Below are positions 1-8,700 of a stretch of 13,838 bases of DNA, in pieces. The stretch is from CAYNST01 sp964399955. GTDB taxonomy: Bacteria > Pseudomonadota > Gammaproteobacteria > Pseudomonadales > Cellvibrionaceae. The position numbers were made by a program, and so were the translations under genes. How positions within the stretch are numbered: position 1 is the first letter of the stretch; each line of letters starts with the position of its first letter. The stretch covers positions 1 to 13,838 of the forward strand of contig CAYNST010000095.1 of NCBI GenBank assembly GCA_964399955.1. The letters are read 5' to 3'. Below the pieces are notes generated by a model that saw nothing but the letters and a program-made list of their open reading frames with translations, was not told the DNA's origin and did not search any database.

Positions 1-138
1 GCCGGCCGCCGGGTGAGTAACGGTCCGGGATACAACGCGCCCAACTCTCCTGCCGAAGACAGGCCGTGGTCCCACGGTGTCGCCGGTGCTCCTCAGCACT
101 CGCGCTATACATCGGTCAACCTTTTCGCAGGTTGACTC
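1..138 (-). ncRNA. candidate CsrA/RsmA-binding small RNA (CsrB/RsmZ-like), 3' end off the window
   Basis: Seen: read on the minus strand, four consecutive hairpins occur at 136-130/121-115 (7 bp, GTCAACC/GGTTGAC), 99-95/90-86 (GTGCT/AGCAC), 77-73/68-64 (CCGTG/CACGG) and 63-60/52-49. Five GGA motifs lie at 139-137, 92-90, 72-70, 50-48 and 26-24. The one at 72-70 is exactly in the GGAC tetraloop, and the one at 92-90 sits in or beside the loop as UGAGGA. The octamer GGCAGGAG occurs twice, near 142 and 55. Known: CsrB/RsmY/RsmZ RNAs sequester the regulator CsrA/RsmA through repeated GGA motifs in hairpin loops. Inference: a small RNA of this functional class, transcribed divergently from mrcB. 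No terminator is visible because the RNA would continue past base 1. The alternative is a structured leader of mrcB on the plus strand, since the hairpins exist on both strands. Confidence 0.35.
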
Positions 139-143
139 CTGCC

Positions 144-149
144 ATTATA
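144..149 (-). promoter_or_regulatory. candidate -10 box for the minus-strand RNA
   Basis: The minus strand reads a perfect TATAAT here, 6-8 bases before the first GGA/hairpin element, which places a start near 136-138. The -35 side is weak: CGGACA at 15-base spacing is the best seen. That would fit an activator-dependent promoter. No clear GacA-type box (TGTAAG-N6-CTTACA) was found upstream. Confidence 0.4.
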
Positions 150-249
150 TAGACGATGGTTGAATGTCCGCATTTTTGTCGTTCGTGCTTGCGTCGAACC
201 CCGGGCGCAGGTATAGGTCTACATCCGCTTATCTTCACGAAAAATACTC

Positions 250-2541
250 ATGCTCAAACTCAGATCCGTTTTTACCGTCAAGCGACTACTGCTGGTATTC
301 GTACTGCTTGCGATTGCCTTGGCTTTTCATATTGCTCAGTTGGATCGCGTTGTACGTCAGCAGTTTGAAGGCAAGCGCTTTTCCTTGCCTGCGCGGGTTT
401 ATGCGCGGCCGCTGGAATTGTTTGTCGGCAAGCCGGTTGATGCGGTGCAGTTGCAGCGTGAGTTGGATTTGCTCAAGTATAAGAACGTTGGTCAGGTCAG
501 GGCCCCGGCTGAGTATGCGCTGGACGGCGGTGATTTTGTCATTCAGGGGCGGTCGTTCGAGTTTTGGGACGGATTACAGGATACCCGGCGGGTGCGTGTG
601 AGTGTGCGACGGGGGCAGGTGGCTCTGTTGATGGATGATGTGACGGGGGACGGGGTTGATCTGTTTCGGCTGGAGCCGATCTCCATTGGCGGGATTTATA
701 CGGATAAAAATGAAGACCGCCAACTGGTGCGCTACGATCAGGTGCCCCGGCATTTGATTGATGCACTGATTGCGGTGGAGGATCAGCGCTTCTATTTTCA
801 CCACGGTGTCGATCTTCGCTCGCTGGGCCGCGCTTTGGTCTCTACAGTAACCGGGCGGGGCATTCAGGGGGGCAGCACCATCACCCAGCAGCTGGTCAAG
901 AACTTCTTTCTTACACCGGAGCGCACGCTAAAGCGAAAATTCAATGAGATGTGGATGGCTCTGATTCTGGAGCTGCGCTACGACAAAAACGATATATTGG
1001 AAACTTATCTGAATGAAGTTTATTTTGGGCAGGACGGCTCCCGCGCCATTCACGGTGTAGGGCTGGCGGCAAATTTCCATTTTGGGCGCACCGTAGAGCA
1101 GTTGGAGCCGCATCAGTCTGCTTTATTGGTGGCGATGCTCAAGGGCCCCACCCTTTACAATCCCCGCAGAAATCCCCAACAGGCGCTGGTGCGCCGCAAC
1201 CTAGTATTGGCGCAAACCCGGGAGCAGGGATACCTTGCTGAGTGGGAATACGATGAGGCTATTCAGAAGCCGTTGGACATTTCTACAGCGGCCAGCATGG
1301 GCTTGTCTCAATACCCCGCTTTCCTGGACCTTGTGTTCCGCCAGTTGCGCAAGGACTATAAAGAATCGGATTTGCGCAGTGAGGGGCTGAGAATCTTCAC
1401 CACGCTGGACCCTCTGGTTCAACACGCCGCCGAGGCTGCCGTGACCAGCCAACTTGCCCAGCTGGAAAAAACATACAAGTTGGACAGCGGCTGGCTGGAG
1501 GGGGCGATGGTGGTCAGCGCGCCTCATACAGGCGAGGTTGCCGCAGTTGTTGGAAGCCGTAAGCCCAGATTTGAAGGGTTCAACCGGGCTTTGGACGCAA
1601 AAAGACAGATTGGCTCCCTGATCAAACCCGCCATTTACCTGACCGCTTTGGAACAGCCTGAACGCTATACTCTGGCATCGTTGCTTGATGATGATGAGCT
1701 GGAGTGGCAAGAAGCTGGCACAGATGCCTGGACGCCTAGCAACTACGACAATGAATTTCACGGACAAGTGCCTCTTTGGCAGGCTCTGGCGCATTCGTAC
1801 AACGTCTCCTCGGCGCGGCTGGGACTGGAGCTTGGCGTGCACCAGGTCACTGCAACCGCTCAAAGACTGGGAATAGAGGCTCCCATGCAGCCCTACGCAT
1901 CCACACTGCTTGGGACCAGTGAACTGGCTCCCTTTGCGGTAGCACAAATGTATCAGACGATTGCAACGGGGGGGTTCCGGATGCCACTGCGGGCGATACG
2001 CGAAGTTTTAACTACTGATGGACGCCCCTTGAGGCGATACCCGATTGATGTGCAGCAAGTCGCCGATGGCCGCGCGGTGTATCTACTGACCCGAGCAATG
2101 CAGCTTGCCGTCTCTGATGGTACAGGTCGTGGACTGCAACGCTATCTACCCGCCAATCTGAATTTGGCAGGTAAGACGGGTACCACCGATGATTTGCGAG
2201 ACAGTTGGTTTGCAGGCTTCAGTGGTGATTGGGTTGCCGTGGCCTGGATTGGTAACGACCACAATCAAAACACAAGACTCACCGGCGCTACGGGTGCCAT
2301 GACCGTTTGGGCACAAACCATGGCGGCGTTGAATCCGCAACCGCTTCTGAATTCCCCGCCGGACGGTATCACCCGCGTACATATTCACCCGGAAACAGGC
2401 TTCCGCACGGATCGCCAATGCTCTAACGCCCGGGAACTGCCTTTTATCGTTGGCTCTGAACCCGCGGTGGAAGTCAATTGCGAAGGCGGTGAGCTGCAGA
2501 AGCGCGGTGTGAGAAAGTGGTTTCAAAATCTGCTACATTGA
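250..2541 (+). CDS. mrcB: penicillin-binding protein 1B, bifunctional glycosyltransferase/transpeptidase
   Basis: Class A PBP that polymerises lipid II glycan chains and cross-links peptides in the periplasm. It has 763 residues, the usual size. Order: short cytoplasmic tail, one membrane anchor (about 12-29), UB2H-like region (about 55-145), GT51 domain with motif 1 EDQRFYFHHG (catalytic E177), motif 2 GGSTITQQLVKN (207-218), motif 3 with E233, and motif 4 ETYLNEVYFG (251-260). The transpeptidase has SLIK with nucleophile S456, SYN at 516-518 and KTGT at 642-645. All catalytic motifs are intact. The start at 250 gives a compact N-terminus before the anchor, but no strong ribosome site is visible. 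A weak promoter candidate, TTGCGT-N17-TATAGG, lies at 189-217. The LpoP-like lipoprotein gene starts 27 bases after the stop, which supports PBP1b over PBP1a. Confidence 0.97.
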   Translation: MLKLRSVFTVKRLLLVFVLLAIALAFHIAQLDRVVRQQFEGKRFSLPARVYARPLELFVGKPVDAVQLQRELDLLKYKNVGQVRAPAEYALDGGDFVIQGRSFEFWDGLQDTRRVRVSVRRGQVALLMDDVTGDGVDLFRLEPISIGGIYTDKNEDRQLVRYDQVPRHLIDALIAVEDQRFYFHHGVDLRSLGRALVSTVTGRGIQGGSTITQQLVKNFFLTPERTLKRKFNEMWMALILELRYDKNDILETYLNEVYFGQDGSRAIHGVGLAANFHFGRTVEQLEPHQSALLVAMLKGPTLYNPRRNPQQALVRRNLVLAQTREQGYLAEWEYDEAIQKPLDISTAASMGLSQYPAFLDLVFRQLRKDYKESDLRSEGLRIFTTLDPLVQHAAEAAVTSQLAQLEKTYKLDSGWLEGAMVVSAPHTGEVAAVVGSRKPRFEGFNRALDAKRQIGSLIKPAIYLTALEQPERYTLASLLDDDELEWQEAGTDAWTPSNYDNEFHGQVPLWQALAHSYNVSSARLGLELGVHQVTATAQRLGIEAPMQPYASTLLGTSELAPFAVAQMYQTIATGGFRMPLRAIREVLTTDGRPLRRYPIDVQQVADGRAVYLLTRAMQLAVSDGTGRGLQRYLPANLNLAGKTGTTDDLRDSWFAGFSGDWVAVAWIGNDHNQNTRLTGATGAMTVWAQTMAALNPQPLLNSPPDGITRVHIHPETGFRTDRQCSNARELPFIVGSEPAVEVNCEGGELQKRGVRKWFQNLLH

Positions 2542-2568
2542 TTTTTCCATTCAAGGTGAAGAGGTTTT

Positions 2569-2940
2569 ATGACAGTTACCCGGTTTTTTTGCCCGCCGCT
2601 TCTGGCTCTGGTGTGCCTGCTGACAGCTTGCGCACCGTTTACGCAGCAGCAACCGCCCACGCAGGCGGAGATCACGCAAAACTCCGCTGTGCAGTCACTT
2701 TACCATCAGGCACAGGAAGACCGGCATGCGGGGAGGGTGGATAAGGCCGAAGCGGCACTCGAGCGGGCGGTAAGAATTGAGCCTGCCAACCCACACCTGT
2801 GGTTTGAGCTTGCGCAGCTGTCCAACGACAAAGGCGCGATTACCCAGGCACGGGGATTGGCTCAAAGGGCGCAGTCTCTTGCCCGCGGCGACTTGGTGCT
2901 CAGCCGGCAAATCAACCAGTTTCTTTCTGCCTTGGAGTGA
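2569..2940 (+). CDS. lpoP: TPR outer-membrane lipoprotein, probable PBP1b activator (LpoP-like)
   Basis: A 123-residue lipoprotein. The signal peptide ends in lipobox LLTAC with acylated Cys21. Ala22 at +2 does not signal inner-membrane retention, so outer-membrane anchoring is expected. After a Gln/Pro-rich linker (25-33), two TPR units follow (about 41-74 and 75-108; the first ends ALERAVRIEPAN). The ribosome site AAGAGG lies 5 bases before the ATG. Known: in Pseudomonas and relatives, LpoP is a TPR lipoprotein that activates PBP1b, functionally replacing enterobacterial LpoB, and homologues can sit beside the PBP1b gene. Inference: the 27-base gap to mrcB and the lipoprotein-TPR architecture point to that role. 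The domain is short, with little beyond two repeats, so a generic TPR lipoprotein is the alternative. Confidence 0.8.
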   Translation: MTVTRFFCPPLLALVCLLTACAPFTQQQPPTQAEITQNSAVQSLYHQAQEDRHAGRVDKAEAALERAVRIEPANPHLWFELAQLSNDKGAITQARGLAQRAQSLARGDLVLSRQINQFLSALE

Positions 2941-3043
2941 TCTTTCTGCTTGGGGCCGCGCGTGCTGCTAAAGTAAGGGCAGGAGCGGCCACCAAGCGCC
3001 AGCAGGCCAGCACATCCGCCGTTCCAATAAAAAAGGCCTCCGC

Positions 3044-5713
3044 GTGCGTTTTTTCAGTCAATACATTTCCCTCTTCACATCCCTGCGGCCACAGTCTGTT
3101 GTTCTGACTCCCAATCAACGGCTTGGTCGGTTTGTGGTAACCCAGTACGGGCTCTGGCAGAAGCAAAATGGCAACAGCGTCTGGCAAGGCCTGACCTGTC
3201 AGGCGCTGCCGGTCTGGCTGCAGCAGCAATGGCAACTTCTTCAGTCTGCCGGCCATGGACCCGCACAGCGCCACATACTGACGTCAGAGCAGCAACGTCA
3301 GCTCTGGCAGCAGGTAATTGCCGCCAATAAGAATGGGCACGAGCTACTACAGGAAGATACGCTTTCAACTTTGGCTGGAGATGCCTGGAGCAGGCTCTGC
3401 CTGTGGCGGAAGTCGTTGGTGGATCTGCCGGATGACGATGAGGAAGGCCAACTCTTCAGACAATGGGCGCAGGCCTTCAATAGTATCTGTCAAGAGAGAG
3501 AAGTAGTACCGCCTCACGATGTCTGGCCGGTTGTCGCGGCGGCCCTTGCAGCAGGTTCTGACCTGGAACTGCCAGAAGAATGCGTATTCCTGGGCTTTGA
3601 TGAGCTCTCTCCGGTGGAGCTGCAACTGATTGATGCGCTCAAGCAATGCGGGGTTAATATCCGTTTCACAGATATTGCGCTGGCGAGCGAGGCGGCACGA
3701 ATTGGATTTGCGGACGCGGCAGCGGAGCTTCGTGCTGCGGCCTGTTGGGCCGCCGCACTGCTGCAGCAAAATGCCGATGTCTCTATAGGTATAGTTGTGC
3801 CTAAGTTGCCCCAGCAACGCGCCACAGTAGAACGGGTATTGCTGGAAGTGTTCGAGCCCCAGGCTGTGCTGCCCGACAAGGCTCGCCATGCGCCGCCTTT
3901 TAATATTTCCGCCGCTCAACCCTTGTCTCAAACGCCGCTGATTGCCAGTGCACTGGACTTGCTGCAGCTCAATCGACGTCACCTGGAGCGCGACCTGGTG
4001 GCGCGAATCCTTCACTCTCCATTCATTGGCGGGCATGCTGAATTTGAGCAACGGGTTCAACTTGATGCCCGTTTGATGCAGGATTACGTCCGCGTTACAG
4101 TGGGCGCTCTGCGTTCAGAGGCAGCAAAAACTACCTCAAAAGGCGTTCCGCTCTGCCCAATCTTTCATCAGCAGTTGCGCGACCTGCTGCGCCTGCAGCG
4201 CAGCGGCGCGCAGAAACGCCAAAAATACAGTGTCTGGGCACAAATCTTCAACGATCAACTGCTGTCGTTCGGTTGGCCAGGGGAGCGTGCCCTGGATACC
4301 TATGAGTATCAGCAATTAGGGCATTGGAACGAGCTGCTTGCGCAGTTGGCAACCTTTGACACCATCACTGGAAGCGTCAGCCTGAGCGACGCCTTGAAAA
4401 GCCTGACACGTTTGGCCCAGCAGCCGTTCCAAGCGCAGACCGGCAGTTCCCCACTTCAGGTTTTAGGCCTGTTGGAGGCTGCGGGACAGCAATTTGATTA
4501 TCTTTGGATCATGGGGCTGGATGACCGTTTATGGCCAGAGCCCTGCCAGCCCAACCCGCTTCTACCGCTGTCTCTGCAGCGCATGTGGGGCATGCCGAGA
4601 GCCTCCTGGGAGCGGGAGCTTGAAATAGCCGAAAAACTCACAGCCAGGCTGCTGCACAGTGCAGCCACGGTGCGGGTGAGCTATCCCTTGACCGAAGGCG
4701 ATCAAACCTTGCGGCCCAGTCCCCTTATTGCCGCTTTGCCCCTGCTGGACGAGGGCCAACTTGAGCAATACCGGCCCATCAGTTATTGTCAGGCCACCGC
4801 CGAATCACCGCTTCAGGGTTTCGCCGACGATCGTGCGCCACCCCTCCCCGAACTTGGGCGCAGTGTGCGGGGCGGTACAGCCATTCTAAAGGATCAGGCT
4901 GCCTGCCCCTTCAAGGCCTTTGCTCGGCATCGGCTGCAGGCGCGCAATCCGGAGCAAGCGGTGGCCGGAATCAACCCCTCCATGCGCGGAATGTTGTTAC
5001 ATAAAGCGCTTGAGCTCATTTGGGGGCGGCTGAAAAGGCAGGAGAAGCTGTTGCAATCCACAGAGTCACAGTTGCGGGTGCTGGTTGGCGGATGTCTAGA
5101 AGAGGCGTGGTCAGGCCTTAGCCTAACTGATGAAATAGGTATCCGGCAGCAACAAATGGAGTTGGGCCGCGCGCAGCGCCTGCTGATGCAATGGCTTGAG
5201 CTGGAAAAGGCCCGGCCCGCCTTTGAGGTGCTGTACCAGGAGGTCCGACAGGAGCTGGACATTGGACCGCTGCGCCTCAGTGTGCGCTTTGACAGGGTTG
5301 ATCGGCTTGAGTCCGGGGAGGGGCTGCTGGTGTTCGACTACAAAACAGGGCAGGCCGACATCAAAAGCTGGGTGGGGCTGCGGCTTGACGAGCCACAGGT
5401 GCCGCTTTACGCGGTGGCGATGCTGGCGCAGGTTAAGGCGGCGGCATTTGGACAGATATCAATCCATGAAGTGGCCGTCAAGGGAATCGCCGAGGACGAG
5501 TCGGTCTGGCCCTGCCTGAAAACCCCGGCCCAGCTTAAACGGCTGGATCTACCCGGGAGCTGGCCAGATTTGTTGCGGCATTGGCAAACCGCGCTTGCTG
5601 AGCTTGCCGAAGGCTTCGCGCAGGGCAATGCCTCTGTCGATCCCAAGACCCGCTACGCAACCTGCCGTTTTTGCGATCTGCACGCACTGTGTCGGGTGTC
5701 GGATCATGATTGA
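3044..5713 (+). CDS. AddB-like PD-(D/E)XK nuclease, DNA repair protein (TIGR03623-type)
   Basis: An 889-residue protein resembling the nuclease subunit of AddAB-type break-repair enzymes. Near the N-terminus, LTPNQRLGRFV (21-31) stands where a Walker A loop would be, so no ATP-binding motif is present. The helicase-like fold is nevertheless suggested by a motif V/VI-like stretch ending IMGLDDRLWP (489-498). The C-terminal nuclease has H653, D750 (FDRVD), D765-Y-K767 and QVPLYA (785-790), a complete PD-(D/E)XK set. C621 (AACPFKAF), C874, C877 and C883 (CRFC then x5 C) match the AddB iron-sulphur staple. The start is GTG with AAGG 7 bases upstream; no ATG fits. The gene begins 103 bases after the lipoprotein and its stop overlaps the helicase start, so the two are probably cotranslated. 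Family known: proteins of about 900 residues, related to AddB but distinct from it. Confidence 0.9.
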   Translation: MRFFSQYISLFTSLRPQSVVLTPNQRLGRFVVTQYGLWQKQNGNSVWQGLTCQALPVWLQQQWQLLQSAGHGPAQRHILTSEQQRQLWQQVIAANKNGHELLQEDTLSTLAGDAWSRLCLWRKSLVDLPDDDEEGQLFRQWAQAFNSICQEREVVPPHDVWPVVAAALAAGSDLELPEECVFLGFDELSPVELQLIDALKQCGVNIRFTDIALASEAARIGFADAAAELRAAACWAAALLQQNADVSIGIVVPKLPQQRATVERVLLEVFEPQAVLPDKARHAPPFNISAAQPLSQTPLIASALDLLQLNRRHLERDLVARILHSPFIGGHAEFEQRVQLDARLMQDYVRVTVGALRSEAAKTTSKGVPLCPIFHQQLRDLLRLQRSGAQKRQKYSVWAQIFNDQLLSFGWPGERALDTYEYQQLGHWNELLAQLATFDTITGSVSLSDALKSLTRLAQQPFQAQTGSSPLQVLGLLEAAGQQFDYLWIMGLDDRLWPEPCQPNPLLPLSLQRMWGMPRASWERELEIAEKLTARLLHSAATVRVSYPLTEGDQTLRPSPLIAALPLLDEGQLEQYRPISYCQATAESPLQGFADDRAPPLPELGRSVRGGTAILKDQAACPFKAFARHRLQARNPEQAVAGINPSMRGMLLHKALELIWGRLKRQEKLLQSTESQLRVLVGGCLEEAWSGLSLTDEIGIRQQQMELGRAQRLLMQWLELEKARPAFEVLYQEVRQELDIGPLRLSVRFDRVDRLESGEGLLVFDYKTGQADIKSWVGLRLDEPQVPLYAVAMLAQVKAAAFGQISIHEVAVKGIAEDESVWPCLKTPAQLKRLDLPGSWPDLLRHWQTALAELAEGFAQGNASVDPKTRYATCRFCDLHALCRVSDHD

Positions 5714-8700
5714 AGAAGTTGGTTCGCCTTTGCCTGCAGACCATAAGCAACGACAGAGCGCCCTGGACCCGGAAGGCTCATACCTGTGTGAAGCACCCGC
5801 CGGCAGCGGCAAAACCGAGCTCTTGACGCAGAGGGTACTGACCTTGCTTGCGCGGGTCGACAAGCCGGAGGCGGTGCTGGCCATTACCTTTACCCGCAAG
5901 GCATCAGCAGAGATGCGCGACCGGCTGCTCGGAGCCCTGCACGCTGCGCTCGGCCCTGCGCCAAACGATGCACACCGGCTGGTAACCTGGAACCTGGCGC
6001 AGAAGGTGTTGCAGCAGGATGCCCACCATCAGTGGCAACTATTGCAGAACCCCAATCGCCTACAGATTCGCACCTTTGATGGCTTATGTCGACACCTCAC
6101 CCAGGCGCTGCCACTGCAGTCAGCCCTAAGCGCCGGTGTGCAGGTGAGTGATGATGCCGGAGCACTTTACCGCGAAGCGGTAACAGCGTTGTTCGAGACA
6201 CTGGAGGAGGCCGTTCCCTGGGCCGATGCCCTGGCGGCAGTGCTGATGCACCTGGATAATCGCTACGATCGGCTGCAGTCGTTGCTTGTGCGCATGCTTG
6301 CCAATCGAGATGTCTGGATGCCAGTACTGGTCAATCGGCTTGACGAGGTGCAGGTACGCCTGGCGCTGGAGCAGAATCTACAACAGGTGTTGCAGGACAA
6401 GGTGGCGCAATTGCATGAGCTGATTCCAGCCGATCTGCATGTGCCACTGCTGGAGTTGGCCAGTGGGGCTGGCGCGGAACTGCTGAAAGCCGGCGTCGAG
6501 GATGGGCGCGCGGTGCTGGCGGCGCTGGGCGACGTTTACGAACTGCCCGGCTGCGAAGACGACGAAATGCGCTATTGGCGCGCGCTGGTGCAACTGCTAC
6601 TGACCAACAATGGGAGCTGGCGCGTGAGCTTCGACAAGCGCTGCGGCTTCCCGGCGGGCACTGGCAAAGACGAAAAAGCACAGTGCAAGGCGCAGAAGGC
6701 GAGGATGCAGGCGCTCATCGGCCAACTGCAAACCGATCCGGATCTTCTGTCGGCACTGCAGGATGTCTTATTCTGGCCCAGCGCAAGTTATGCCGAGCCG
6801 GATTGGCAGATATTGCAGGATCTCACCACGCTGTTGCCAGTTTTGGTGGCCCATCTGCAGTTGGTGTTCCGGGCCCAGGGTAAAGTGGATTTCATTGAAG
6901 TGAGCCACCGGGCAGGAGTGGCCCTGGGAGACAGTGAAGCGCCAACGGACCTCGCATTGCGGCTGGACTATCAGATTCAGCACATTCTTGTGGACGAATT
7001 TCAGGACACCTCTTTCACCCAATACAACCTGTTGCAGAAGCTGACCGCAGGTTGGCATCCGGGCGATGGGCGCACACTGTTTTGTGTGGGGGACGCGATG
7101 CAGTCCATTTATGGTTTTCGCGGCGCCAACGTCGGCTTGTTTTTACACTGCAAGTACAATGGTTTGGGAGATATTGCCCTGACGCCCTTGCAGCTGACCA
7201 CCAATTTCCGGTCGCAGGCGGGTATTGTGGACTGGGTCAACAGTACCTTTGCCCATGCTTTCCCCGAGCACAATGACATCACCACCGGAGCGGTGCGTCT
7301 CTCCAGAGCCGATGCGTTCAAGGAGCAGCTTCCGGGCGACGCGGTGCGCACACTGATACTCGACGCCGAGCAAGGGGCAGGTGGTGAAGCTCAGGCGGTG
7401 GTCGAGGCCATTCTGGCCACCCGCGAACAGAGTCCGCAAGACCGGATCGCCATTCTGGTGAGGAACCGTCGCCACGCTCTTGGCACAGTCCAGGCACTCA
7501 AGCAGCGGCGCATTGCCTTTCGGGCGGTAGATCTGGAAGCGCTGATGGACGTGCCGATTATTCAGGACCTTGCCTCCCTGACCCGGGCCCTGCTGTATCC
7601 TGGCCAGCGTATCGCATGGTTTGCTGTACTGCGGGCGCCCTGGTGCGGCTTGACCCTGGCCGATTGCGAAGCCGTCAGCGCACAGTTGAATGGCCACGCG
7701 GATTGTTTGGTTCTTGCTCAGGCGCTGCAGGCCTGCACTATGAATGTGCCTGCCGTTGACAACTCTCAGGGTGATTTGCTTGCACCAGACCCTGTTCCCA
7801 GGCTGAGTGCCGACGGCTTGCAGCGGCTGCAGCGCGTGCTGCCTGTCTTGCAGCGGGCAATGCAAGAGCGTCTGCGCAAACCCCTGCGCGCCTGGATCCA
7901 GGGGGTTTGGATACAAATAGGCGGCCCCGCCTGCCTGACGGCTGCCCATCAACAGGAAAATGTGCAGCGCTACTTTTCATTGCTCGAATCGTTTGATGAG
8001 CGCGGCCATATTCCAGGGGCGGAGGAGTTCCAGCGGGAGCTGGATCGCTTGTTTGCCGCACCGGATCCTGCCGCCGACGACCGCCTGCAGATCATGACCA
8101 TCCACAAATCCAAGGGGCTGGAGTTTGATACCGTCATACTGCCAGGCATGCATCGTCTGCCACGCAATCAAGACGCAGAGCTGCTGTTGTGGCAGGAGCG
8201 GTTGACCCTGGGTGGTGATAAGCAATTGTTGCTGGCCCCCTTGAGTGCCACCGGTTGCGACAGAAACCCTATCTATCAGCACCTTGCGCAAGAAAAGAAA
8301 AAGCGCGAGCAATTCGAGAGTGCGCGGCTGCTGTACGTGGCTTGCACGCGTGCCAAAAAACGACTCTTATTATTGACGCAACTGGAAGACGACGAGGATG
8401 CGGGGTTCCGGGCTCCGTCTACTTCCTCGCTGCTGGCCTACATCTGGCCCTCCGTGGCCCAGCAGGCGCAGCGCTGCTCGTCGGCCACCCGTCAGACCGG
8501 GCCCGGCGTCAAGTCAAAATCCGCCATGCAGCGTCTGCCCGAGAACTGGAATGCTCCGCAGCTGCCGGAAGAGACTCTGCTGCAGCAGTTCGTCCCCTTC
8601 TTCAGCTTTGACAACACCGGAATCGCGCCTCACGCCTACAGCCGGGAATTGCTTGGCAGGCGTGCAGCCGGTGCCTTGTTGCTGGAATGTGCCCGCAGGT

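Noticed and set aside
9..23. CCGGGTGAGTAACGG resembles the 16S rRNA segment GGGTGAGTAACG
   Set aside because: The match stops within about 12 bases. Flanking sequence and the following hairpins do not fit 16S rRNA.
1201..1947. 248-codon minus-strand open frame
   Set aside because: Antisense to the conserved PBP1b transpeptidase region, with no recognisable domain. It is a by-product of GC-rich codon use.
3365..4060. 231-codon minus-strand open frame
   Set aside because: Antisense to the AddB-like gene, with no domain or ribosome-site support.
5595..5705. 37-codon upstream extension of the helicase frame
   Set aside because: It lies wholly within the nuclease coding region, and the ATG at 5706 overlapping the stop is the standard coupled start. 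The extension has no family features.
7143..7952. 269-codon minus-strand open frame
   Set aside because: Antisense to the conserved helicase, with composition typical of shadow frames and no domain.
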